Shown here piece by piece: positions 26,214 through 33,879 of a stretch of DNA of 43,832 nucleotides (the first letter of the stretch is position 1; the number at the start of each line of letters is the position of its first letter). The stretch is from Chlorobiota bacterium (lineage in GTDB: Bacteria; Bacteroidota; Ignavibacteria; Kapaibacteriales; NICIL-2). Position numbers and translations under genes: made by a program. The notes under the pieces were generated by a model. It was given only the letters and a program-made list of their open reading frames with translations, did not search any database and was not told where the DNA came from. The stretch covers positions 1 through 43,832 of the forward strand of contig JAOAEV010000016.1 in assembly GCA_026416585.1 (NCBI GenBank), in the 5' to 3' direction.

Positions 26214-29200
26214 ATGAAACAAGTGCTTTTCCAACTGCTGACGCTGTCGCTGCTGGCAGCCGCCCAACAATTGCCTGATAGCAAGGGCACAGACTTTTGG
26301 TTTTGCTTCATGCCGAACTTTCACAACGGCGGTATCAATAATCAAGCAGCAGCTGAGCGCGACTCAGTGTTCATCTTCGTTGCTGCGGATGAACCGACGA
26401 CCGTTACCCTCCGCTACACACCGTATGATAACCGCCTCCCGCAGGAATTGACGTACCGCATTGTCAACCCTCAGAATATGCTTATCATTAGGATGTCATT
26501 CTATGGGGTTGAATTGGTCGGTATCAACGGAGGAACGTTTACGGTTCCGGTTGCTTCGCGTCATACCCAACGACCGGTGCCATACTCGTTCCACCTAACA
26601 ACTGACCGTGATGTTACCGTCTATGCAATGAGTCATGCTGAAAAAACCAGCGATGCATTTTTAGTGCTTCCTACCGACGCACTCGGCAAAGATTATTACG
26701 TGATGAGTTTTAATGCCGATCCATATGACGGACGTGGTCAAACCCCGTCGCAGTTTGCCATCGTCGCTACTGAAGATTCGACAGTGGTTGAGTTCCTTCG
26801 CGTGACGGCACCGACAACGGATGGAACGCTGAGTCGAGTCGTGTACCTCGATCGTGGTGAGGTGTACTTAGTGCAATCGCAGGCAAACTCGAATGCAAAC
26901 GATCTAACCGGCACGCGCATCAAGGCAAATCGTCCGATTGCTGTTTTTGGGGGGCATCAGCGGGCACGTGTGCCGATAGATGGTCGCACAAGTGGCGCAT
27001 CACGAGATTGTTTGATCGAGCAGCTTCCACCGATCAACACGTGGGGTCGCTCGGCGTTGATGGTACCATATCCGGATCCGCCGGATGAGGAGCACATTGG
27101 ACCAGACCTCTACCGCATCTTGGCGGCACGCGACAGTACGGTCATCTACCTCGACAGCGTCCCGCTGGTGACACTCAATGCAGGGCAGTTTTACCAGGCA
27201 TCATTGACTGCACCGCATTCAGTCCATGCTAACCGTCCCATTTTGGTGGCACACTATCGGCGCACATCTACACCTGGTGGGCAGCTTGTTGAGCTTTATC
27301 GCCTTGGCGATCCATTTATGATGCTCATCCCACCAGCAGAGCAATTCCAAACAAGCTATCGTTTCATTTGTCCACGCATCTATGAGGATACACTCAATGG
27401 TGTACGACTTGTCGAGCTGTACAAGTATCATTTCGTGACGATTGTCATTCCAGATACCGCTGTAAGCTCGCTTATCCTCGATGGTCGACCGGTCAGGCAA
27501 CCGTCGTTCCCGATTCCGAAGAGTAGCTATCGTTATCTACAAATTCAGTTGAGTGCAGGGGTTCACACCGTATCAGCATCTGTACCCTTTGGTATCTACG
27601 TGTACGGATATGGCTTTGCCGATTCGTATGGCTACATTGGTGGAATGAGCTTCCGGCGATACGATTTCGATCCGCCGCGCCTGTCGTCGCTGCCGCAGTG
27701 TCCGCCATATCGGCTGGTTGTCTATGACACGCTTCCCGGAGATAGCCGCGTTGACGTAGTACAGGTGATTGAAGATTCCACCGAAAACGTTGCGTGGCAG
27801 ATTCAACGTTGGACACTACTGCCCGAGGATTCGGTGGTTGTTGCACTGTCGCTGATTGATCCCTACCAGGATGGGGTAATTACTCTTCGGGCGCACGATG
27901 CCGAGCAATTCATTACGTCGGCACGCATCTCGATTCCGGGCATGACACTGCGCATAACCGGCAGCGATGGTATGCTTACACGTCCGCCGGCTACATTTAG
28001 CTATCGCAGTGCGACCGCGCGCAGTTCGTGTTTCCCGATCGCGCTCGTCAATACTGGGAAATTTGCACAAACAGTGCTACGGCTCGGCAGTGCGCATGGA
28101 ACTATTAGCAGCGATGCACTACCTGTCAATATAGTACCGGGCGACAGCTTCCGTGTGGATGTTTGCTATCGTGTTACACAAACAGGCATTATTCATGATA
28201 CGCTCTGGTTCGAGATGCCGTGTGGTCGGTTCGTGGCAGCAACGTTCGATGTGGAATTCATCATTGACTCTTTGCCGCCAACAGTCCAACGCGTTGACCG
28301 GCCGTGCCCTCCGCTGCATGATATCACCGTCTCAGAACGCGGCTACACGGAAACCGGCATAGCTGACATCCGAGTGCTTGACTCGAATAATGTACTCATC
28401 ACCATCACAGCATCATCGGTCGAAGGGATGCTGTCCTCCCAAATGCAACATATCAAGGTTGCTCATCGTGATTGGCGTTACGACGGAAGGTACAGTATTG
28501 CCGTCACTGACTCGGTGGGGAATACCTCGCTTATCAGCGGCACGTTTGTTGGTCACACCGTCATGATTGTGGGAAGCTCACTTCAGGGTTCAGTGCCAGA
28601 TTCACTCTCAGTAGAATACCACTACACTGCCAAGAGCAATGAGTTTTTCTGCGACACAGTCGAGTTGTACAACTACGGCTTGTATCCCCACACATTCGAG
28701 CGACTGGTCCGTCGTGGGGTCGAGTTTTCCGTTCCACCATCGTATGTCCCACTTGTGCTCATGCCTGGTCAGCGTGTACGTGTACCGTTATGTGTCTTGA
28801 CGCCGTCGTACACACACGGCACTTCGAATCGCTCTGATGATACACTGGAACTCAGTATCGGATGCTATAGACGTGCTCTTCCTGTGACAATTAGTAGCTT
28901 ACATTCTTCGTACACAGCGCCAAGCAGTTGTGATGTGACAGTTCAAGCAGGCACTGCAGTAGGGGACACAACCACTATGGTTGTCCCACATGGTAGCATT
29001 GAGTACAACGGTTCAACGGTGCGCATACAGTGGGATGCAACGGTGCGTGCGACGGTGCGGCTATTCTCAGCCAGCGGTCAATGTTTTCGCTACATTCAGC
29101 ATGAAGGCGAGGCAGTCCAGCTCGACATAAGCGATTTGCCTGCAGGTGTGTATTGGCTGCTTGCACAGACCAAAGATAACATCCTGCGTACACCGATCCT

Positions 29201-29216
29201 GTGGATGGGACAGTAA
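26214..29216 (+). CDS. IgGFc-binding-like protein with T9SS sorting tail
   Basis: A 1000-residue secreted protein. The ATG at 26214 has GGAGG at 26204-26208 and a signal peptide (MKQVLFQLLTLSLLAAAQQ); the ATG at 26148 is rejected. Residues ~22-450 match the IgGFc-binding N-terminal family and parallel the protein at 6225-8642 (GTDFWFCFMPNFHNGG, VTVYAMSHAEKTSDAFLVLP, DALGKDYYVMSFN, KANRPIAVFGGHQRARV, IEQLPPINTWG). The middle (~470-900) contains Ig-like beta-domains with Cys pairs, including two with similar endings. The last ~80 residues are a T9SS type A tail (VRLFSASGQCFRYIQ, LDISDLPAGVYWLLAQTKDN). The family is named for an animal IgG-binding mucin-like protein; the bacterial ligand is not known and antibody binding should not be assumed. 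Confidence 0.8.
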   Translation: MKQVLFQLLTLSLLAAAQQLPDSKGTDFWFCFMPNFHNGGINNQAAAERDSVFIFVAADEPTTVTLRYTPYDNRLPQELTYRIVNPQNMLIIRMSFYGVELVGINGGTFTVPVASRHTQRPVPYSFHLTTDRDVTVYAMSHAEKTSDAFLVLPTDALGKDYYVMSFNADPYDGRGQTPSQFAIVATEDSTVVEFLRVTAPTTDGTLSRVVYLDRGEVYLVQSQANSNANDLTGTRIKANRPIAVFGGHQRARVPIDGRTSGASRDCLIEQLPPINTWGRSALMVPYPDPPDEEHIGPDLYRILAARDSTVIYLDSVPLVTLNAGQFYQASLTAPHSVHANRPILVAHYRRTSTPGGQLVELYRLGDPFMMLIPPAEQFQTSYRFICPRIYEDTLNGVRLVELYKYHFVTIVIPDTAVSSLILDGRPVRQPSFPIPKSSYRYLQIQLSAGVHTVSASVPFGIYVYGYGFADSYGYIGGMSFRRYDFDPPRLSSLPQCPPYRLVVYDTLPGDSRVDVVQVIEDSTENVAWQIQRWTLLPEDSVVVALSLIDPYQDGVITLRAHDAEQFITSARISIPGMTLRITGSDGMLTRPPATFSYRSATARSSCFPIALVNTGKFAQTVLRLGSAHGTISSDALPVNIVPGDSFRVDVCYRVTQTGIIHDTLWFEMPCGRFVAATFDVEFIIDSLPPTVQRVDRPCPPLHDITVSERGYTETGIADIRVLDSNNVLITITASSVEGMLSSQMQHIKVAHRDWRYDGRYSIAVTDSVGNTSLISGTFVGHTVMIVGSSLQGSVPDSLSVEYHYTAKSNEFFCDTVELYNYGLYPHTFERLVRRGVEFSVPPSYVPLVLMPGQRVRVPLCVLTPSYTHGTSNRSDDTLELSIGCYRRALPVTISSLHSSYTAPSSCDVTVQAGTAVGDTTTMVVPHGSIEYNGSTVRIQWDATVRATVRLFSASGQCFRYIQHEGEAVQLDISDLPAGVYWLLAQTKDNILRTPILWMGQ

Positions 29217-29249
29217 TTTTGTTTTGAGTTGAACATCATCATTGCTCCT

Positions 29250-29915
29250 ATGCAGCTCTTCGTTGATTCCGCAAATGTGGATGAGATTCGCCATGCAGCT
29301 CAGCTTGGCATCATTGCTGGCGTGACGACCAATCCCAGTTTGTTAGCGAAAGAAGATCCAACGCAGCCGGTAGAACGCATCATCGCAACAATTCAAGAAA
29401 TTGTTGGTGGTCACATTTCCGTCGAGGTTGTTTCGACTGAGACTGATGGGATGATTCGTGAGGCAGAGGAAATTCTATCATGGCTGCCTGAAGCGACCAT
29501 CAAGATACCGATGATTCCTGCAGGTCTGGCTGCCGTGCGACAGCTTAGTCGCCGTGATATTCCCACAAATGTCACATTAGTCTTTTCTCCAACGCAGGCG
29601 CTGGCAGCTGCCAATGCCGGTGCATCGTACGTGAGCGTCTTTTTGGGACGACTCGATGACATCGGACATGACGGGATTGACGTGCTGCGCGACGTGGCAG
29701 AAATTTGGGATATGCACCACATGGAGGCAGAGATCATCGCGGCATCAGTCCGCCATCCGATGCACATCGTCGAGGCAGCTAAAGCGGGTGCACACATTGC
29801 GACGGTCCCATACAAAGTGCTTATGCAATCGCTCACACATCCGCTCACCGATGCAGGATTGCAGGCATTCCTGCGTGATGCTGCAAAACGGCAACAGCGC
29901 TCGGTTACAGTGTGA
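29250..29915 (+). CDS. tal: Transaldolase, TalC/FSA-like subfamily
   Basis: A 221-residue cytoplasmic TIM-barrel aldolase. The Schiff-base lysine is K85 in EATIKIPMIP, the position known for the small transaldolase/fructose-6-phosphate aldolase family. Other signatures are MQLFVDSANVDEI, GVTTNPSLL, NVTLVFSPTQALAAANAGA and the C-terminal HPLTDAGLQAFL. The NVTLVF block favours transaldolase (transfer of dihydroxyacetone between sugar phosphates in the pentose phosphate pathway) over a dedicated FSA. The ATG at 29250 is chosen, as the TTG at 29229 adds only a non-conserved leader. It is the first gene of a plus-strand run and its stop overlaps the next start (GTGA). Confidence 0.93.
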   Translation: MQLFVDSANVDEIRHAAQLGIIAGVTTNPSLLAKEDPTQPVERIIATIQEIVGGHISVEVVSTETDGMIREAEEILSWLPEATIKIPMIPAGLAAVRQLSRRDIPTNVTLVFSPTQALAAANAGASYVSVFLGRLDDIGHDGIDVLRDVAEIWDMHHMEAEIIAASVRHPMHIVEAAKAGAHIATVPYKVLMQSLTHPLTDAGLQAFLRDAAKRQQRSVTV

Positions 29916-30403
29916 TAATGCTACACGTCATCGTCGCATGTCTTGTTCTGGTCACTGCGGCTGCCGATACAGCCGTCGAATTCACGTTGGAGGATCAACG
30001 AGGCGCTGAAATCTCATCGCAACAATTACGGGGAAAACCATACGTGCTCATCATTGCCGACCGGGATGGTGCAGAACATTCGGTACGCTGGGGTGAAGGC
30101 TTATACCGTGCTCTTGGCAACGATGCGGTAATTCTTGGCTGTGCAGCGCTCGAGGGTGTGCCGTGGTTTCTTCGGTGGTTTGTGCGCTCGAGGTTTCGCG
30201 AAAGTGTAACCGCCGTTCCGGTATTGCTTGACTGGGAAGGAGTTCTCTTTCGTGCGTATCGCTGCAGTCCGAAGCTCCCCACACTCATTGCCGTGGATGC
30301 TAATGCACGGGTTGTTTGTCGACATAGTGGGAAGCCAGATTCCGATGCCGTGCGAAACGTCGTTGCATTGCTTCGTCAACGCTTCGGAGTGGAGCAGCAA
30401 TGA
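29912..30403 (+). CDS. Exported thioredoxin-fold protein lacking a CxxC site
   Basis: A 163-residue protein starting at GTG 29912 (4-base overlap with tal) or ATG 29918. A signal-like N-terminus (LHVIVACLVLVTAAADTAV) is followed by an AhpC/thioredoxin-like pattern: FTLEDQRGAEISSQQLRGKPYVLIIADRDG, then VPVLLDWEGVLFRAYRCSPKLPTLIAVDANARVV. The position where a CxxC would lie after the first strand reads ADRDGAEH, so no redox-active pair is present. Remaining Cys residues are isolated. It may be a binding or scaffold variant, and the fold assignment is by pattern only. It overlaps rnhA by 4 bases (ATGA). Confidence 0.6.
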   Translation: MIMLHVIVACLVLVTAAADTAVEFTLEDQRGAEISSQQLRGKPYVLIIADRDGAEHSVRWGEGLYRALGNDAVILGCAALEGVPWFLRWFVRSRFRESVTAVPVLLDWEGVLFRAYRCSPKLPTLIAVDANARVVCRHSGKPDSDAVRNVVALLRQRFGVEQQ

Positions 30404-31053
30404 GTGACTACGATTTTTTAGTGTACACCGACGGTGCGTGTATCGGCAATCCCGGTCCGGGCGGATGGGCTGCAATCATCCGTGATCGACAAGGGAACGA
30501 ACGGATCGTTCGCGGTAGCGCTCAGCGAACAACGAACAACCGCATGGAGTTGCGAGCGCTCCTGGAGGCACTTCACGTGCTGCCGTCGGGCAACCACGTG
30601 CGGGTACTGGTTCGTACTGACTCGCGCCATTTAGTTGATGCGATTGCCAAGGGGTGGGCCGCTCGTTGGCGACAGCACGGTTGGAAACGCAATCGTCGCG
30701 ATCGCGCAGAAAACACTGACCTGTGGGGTCCGTTGCTTGACGAGCTCGACCGCCGTACAGTTGTTGTTGAGTGGACAAAAGGACACAATGGTGATCCGCT
30801 CAACGAGCGCTGCGATGCAATTGCGCGTGCAGAAGCTGAACATGCCGTCGGTACTGATGACGGTTATGTTCCCGCCGACAGATCTACTCAGCAGACACTT
30901 CCTCTGAGCATATCTTCTGCTGGAGCGCGTGTCCGCTGTACACCCACAGATGATGGTCGTATCGCCATCAGTGACGGCACAGCAACAGTGTATATCAACT
31001 CTGAAGACGTTTCGCAGATCATTGGTCAGTTGGTGATGCTCTCCAGGCAATGA
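30400..31053 (+). CDS. rnhA: Ribonuclease HI with C-terminal extension
   Basis: A 217-residue protein. Residues 1-147 are a complete RNase HI domain that cleaves RNA in RNA-DNA hybrids: VYTDGACIGNPGPGGWAA, NNRMELRALLEAL, TDSRHLVDAI, WTKGHNGDPLNERCDAIA. The metal-binding carboxylates are D11, E50, D74 and D139, with H129 as the flexible-loop histidine. Residues ~148-217 are an extra C-terminal region absent from the ~155-residue E. coli enzyme; it has a variable linker and a short beta-rich end (GRIAISDGTATVYI, then VSQIIGQLVML). The extension is of unknown role. It is translationally coupled by 4-base overlaps at both ends. Confidence 0.94.
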   Translation: MSDYDFLVYTDGACIGNPGPGGWAAIIRDRQGNERIVRGSAQRTTNNRMELRALLEALHVLPSGNHVRVLVRTDSRHLVDAIAKGWAARWRQHGWKRNRRDRAENTDLWGPLLDELDRRTVVVEWTKGHNGDPLNERCDAIARAEAEHAVGTDDGYVPADRSTQQTLPLSISSAGARVRCTPTDDGRIAISDGTATVYINSEDVSQIIGQLVMLSRQ

Positions 31054-31790
31054 GATGGTGTGTACTGGTGCTTTCGACGATTGCCCATGCGCAGGTGTTG
31101 AGCATCATCGCACCGGATACGCTTCCGGCGCGTTTTTCTGCATGGTCGAATTTGTCGCACTCGCTGCGTATAGTGTCACCAGCCAGCCGCGCTGTACGCA
31201 TCCTCTTGTGCATTGAAGGAAACAATCTGAGGGCGTGTACACCATTTGCAGCGCAGCCAGTCGTCGTGCTCCGTGATACTATCGTGCTACCGCTTTCTGC
31301 TCTGCTGTCGGATTTACTCGCGACGACGGAACCACTTGTGCGCACTGCGTTCTTGCTGCATGGTCGCTATCGTTTGTGTTTTACGCTGACCGATCCGAGT
31401 GATTCGAGCAAGCAATTCGATCGCCAATGTCGAGAATTCACCGTGGCTGGACCATCGCCGGTCGAGCTTGTCGGTGATCGAAAACGTTCTTTCCCATCCA
31501 ATGCGCCAGTGCATTTGTCGTGGCGTGCAGCGATTGCATCGCCATTCAAGGTAGCAATGGAAGTATGCATCGTGGAGTGCTTACCTGGGCAGAGTCCATG
31601 GCATGCTGTGATGACAGGACATCCAATTGCCACGTGTACCCCGGATGCCATCGAGGGGAATCAGTGGACGTGTATATTTGATGCAGCACAGTTCATCCCA
31701 GGACGCCGTTACGCATGGGGAGTTTTTATCGTGGGTGGAAAAGAGTTGCTGTCCGATGTTGGCGAGTTCATCATCGAGAAGGCACCGTAG
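31050..31790 (+). CDS. Secreted protein resembling the N-terminal modules of the giant protein
   Basis: A 246-residue protein starting with a signal peptide (MRWCVLVLSTIAHAQ) and overlapping rnhA by 4 bases. The segment GRYRLCFTLTDPSD followed by RQCREFTV, SPVELVGDRKR and VHLSWRAA parallels GDYEFCVTVIDATD, VRCATSRV, PPVLIRPLAGD and ILLQWQPL in residues ~125-190 of the giant protein (11233-18510), with the Cys residues in matching places. It therefore looks like an Ig-like domain plus one FN3-like module of the same family as a stand-alone protein. Its location among metabolic genes gives no functional hint. No T9SS tail is present. Confidence 0.6.
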   Translation: MRWCVLVLSTIAHAQVLSIIAPDTLPARFSAWSNLSHSLRIVSPASRAVRILLCIEGNNLRACTPFAAQPVVVLRDTIVLPLSALLSDLLATTEPLVRTAFLLHGRYRLCFTLTDPSDSSKQFDRQCREFTVAGPSPVELVGDRKRSFPSNAPVHLSWRAAIASPFKVAMEVCIVECLPGQSPWHAVMTGHPIATCTPDAIEGNQWTCIFDAAQFIPGRRYAWGVFIVGGKELLSDVGEFIIEKAP

Positions 31791-31882
31791 CGGAAATGGG
31801 CTGTGTAATTTCGTATGCAAGGTTTTGCTCCAGTGTCGGCACAGAAGCCCAAAGCAAATTTTTCGACCACAAGACCACCTCG

Positions 31883-32542
31883 ATGTGGCGAGCGTTTTTC
31901 GCAATCGTGCGTAAAGAGTTTCTGGCAGCGTTTCGCAGTCGGCACAACATCGCTGCCGAGCTGTACTTCGTTGTTGGATCGGTGCTGATTCTGGTGCTGG
32001 GATTTCCACAAGTACGGCTTGATGCTGGACAGCAATCTGGCGTTGTATGGGTTGTTGTGTACTTTGTGGCAATGATGACAGTTGCACGCAGTTATGTCAT
32101 CGAACAAGAGCGCAGCACCCTTTTGTACGTGATGCATGTCGCTCCTGCTGATGCGGTGTACTGGGGCAAGCTTGTTGCGAGCGTGTTGTGGTTGATTGTT
32201 GTTGGTGGCATCCAAATGTTGCTCATGGGTGCCTTTTCGTTGGTGCCAGTGCGGTTTGAATCGGCAGCGGTCGTCATGATCGGATGTGCGGCGATTGGTG
32301 CGGCAACTTCGTTGTTGGCCGCGATTGTTGCAGCAGCTCGTTTACGCAATTGGGTTTTTGCAGCGATTGCTTTTCCGATAGTGATGCCAATTTTCTTTTT
32401 GGGAGTCGATTCACTGGCGACTGTTCTGGCAGGAGGTGAGATTGTGTCGGCAGTTACCGAGCTTACTGTGATGCTGCTTTACGTGATAGTGGTTGCTATT
32501 GTCGCTTGGTGGCTATTTCCGTTCATCTGGAGCGAGGCATAG
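31883..32542 (+). CDS. ccmB: Heme exporter / cytochrome c maturation permease CcmB
   Basis: A 219-residue inner-membrane protein with six predicted helices, the normal CcmB size. The start MWRAFFAIVRKEFLAAFRSR gives the amphipathic cytoplasmic lead-in usual for this family, followed by LYFVVGSVLILVLGFPQ, YVIEQERSTLLYVMHVAP and YWGKLVASVLW. CcmB pairs with the ATPase CcmA and with CcmC in delivering heme for cytochrome c assembly; neither is visible in this window. The ATG at 31883 is chosen, as the open frame reaching back to 31715 overlaps the preceding gene. The 92 bases in front may hold a promoter. Confidence 0.88.
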   Translation: MWRAFFAIVRKEFLAAFRSRHNIAAELYFVVGSVLILVLGFPQVRLDAGQQSGVVWVVVYFVAMMTVARSYVIEQERSTLLYVMHVAPADAVYWGKLVASVLWLIVVGGIQMLLMGAFSLVPVRFESAAVVMIGCAAIGAATSLLAAIVAAARLRNWVFAAIAFPIVMPIFFLGVDSLATVLAGGEIVSAVTELTVMLLYVIVVAIVAWWLFPFIWSEA

Positions 32543-33879
32543 TGGGACTTCAGAGGAGACTTAGCCTGCTGCATGCGACCGCACTCAATACGATTGATAT
32601 GGTCGGCATCGGACCGTTCATTGTTATGTCCTCAGTGATGGCAGCAATGGGTGGACCGCACTGTGTGATTGCATGGATCGCTGGCGCAGTGCTGGCGTTG
32701 ACCGACGCAATGGTATGGGCTGAACTTGGTGCTGCTTTTCCTGATGCTGGTGGTAGCTATGCGTTCCTTCGCCGACTCTACGGGTCCCAGCGATGGGGAC
32801 AAGTGCTGTCGTTTTTGTTTATCTGGCAGACGGTATTTCAATCATCGTTTGTCGTTGCGTCGGGAGCAATCGGTTTCACAAACTATGTGCAGTATTTGAT
32901 GCCGCTGACCTCACGCTGGGTGACAAAAGCTGTTGCCGCTGGCGTTATTGTTCTCGTTGTAGTAGCGCTTTACCGACGAATTGAAACAATTGGGAAAACC
33001 TCTGTTGCACTGGCTGTTGTTGTGATTACCACAATTCTGTGGATTGTGGCAAGTGGTATTGTCGGTGGCAATTGGTCGCAGGTAGCACAGATTCCCCGCA
33101 CGTTTAGCCTCAATGGACTCGGTGAAGCTATGCAGAGCAGTGTTTATGCGATCTTAGGCTACTATAACGTATGCCATTTGGGAGCTGAAGTGCGGGAACC
33201 GCAGCGCACTATTCCACGCAGTATGTTTTTATCCATCGTGCTGGTAACAACACTGTACATCGCCATGCAGCTGTCGGTACTGAGCATTGTTTCTCCACAC
33301 CAAGCCAGACCAGATCAGTTCATTGCCAGCATCGTCGTCGAACGTGTCTTCGGGCAAACCGCCGCAGTCATCGCAACAGTGCTCGTGCTCGTCGTTGCGC
33401 TCAGTTCGCTTTATTCCGTTATTCTTGGGTATTCGCGGATTCCGTATGCAGCGGCACGCGATGGAAACTTTTTCGCAATATTCGCACGACTTCATCCGAC
33501 GGAGCATTTCCCGCATATCTCGCTGCTGGCGATCGGTGCGCTATCTATTCTCATTGTGCTCATATTCGATGGGCTGCGCATTGTGGTTGCCAGTATCCTC
33601 ACACTGCGGATCCTTGTGCAATTCGTTGGACAAGCGATAGGACTTTTGCTGTATCACCGTCGCAAGGGATGGGCAGAGTTCCCATTCCGTATGTGGTTCT
33701 ATCCGCTGCCAGCCCTGGTAGCAATCATGATGTGGCTCTGGTTGTTCTTGTCGCGACCACCAGTTGCAATTGCCAATGGCACTCTTGCGCTCATCGCCGG
33801 TGTGGTTGTCTATGTAGTGGTTGCGCGGCAGAACGGTTGGTTCCCGTGGAACGTTGAACGGTCAACGGACTGCGAATAA
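32542..33879 (+). CDS. APC-superfamily amino acid permease
   Basis: A 445-residue inner-membrane transporter with about twelve helices. TM1 begins LSLLHATALNTIDMVGIGPFIV, including the unwound GIGPF-type motif of APC carriers, and later segments (AELGAAFPDAGGSYAFLRRLYG, SSVYAILGYYNVCHLGAEVREPQRTIPRS) are standard for the family. It probably imports or exchanges an amino acid; specificity cannot be read from the sequence. I prefer the GTG at 32542, which overlaps the ccmB stop by one base and gives the usual short cytoplasmic lead; ATG at 32506 is possible but overlaps ccmB by 37 bases. The stop overlaps the aspartate kinase ATG by one base. Confidence 0.9.
   Translation: MGLQRRLSLLHATALNTIDMVGIGPFIVMSSVMAAMGGPHCVIAWIAGAVLALTDAMVWAELGAAFPDAGGSYAFLRRLYGSQRWGQVLSFLFIWQTVFQSSFVVASGAIGFTNYVQYLMPLTSRWVTKAVAAGVIVLVVVALYRRIETIGKTSVALAVVVITTILWIVASGIVGGNWSQVAQIPRTFSLNGLGEAMQSSVYAILGYYNVCHLGAEVREPQRTIPRSMFLSIVLVTTLYIAMQLSVLSIVSPHQARPDQFIASIVVERVFGQTAAVIATVLVLVVALSSLYSVILGYSRIPYAAARDGNFFAIFARLHPTEHFPHISLLAIGALSILIVLIFDGLRIVVASILTLRILVQFVGQAIGLLLYHRRKGWAEFPFRMWFYPLPALVAIMMWLWLFLSRPPVAIANGTLALIAGVVVYVVVARQNGWFPWNVERSTDCE

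Noticed and set aside
26214-29216. Reading the IgGFc-like family name as evidence of host antibody binding
   Set aside because: The family name comes from an animal protein; nothing in this window suggests a host-associated lifestyle.
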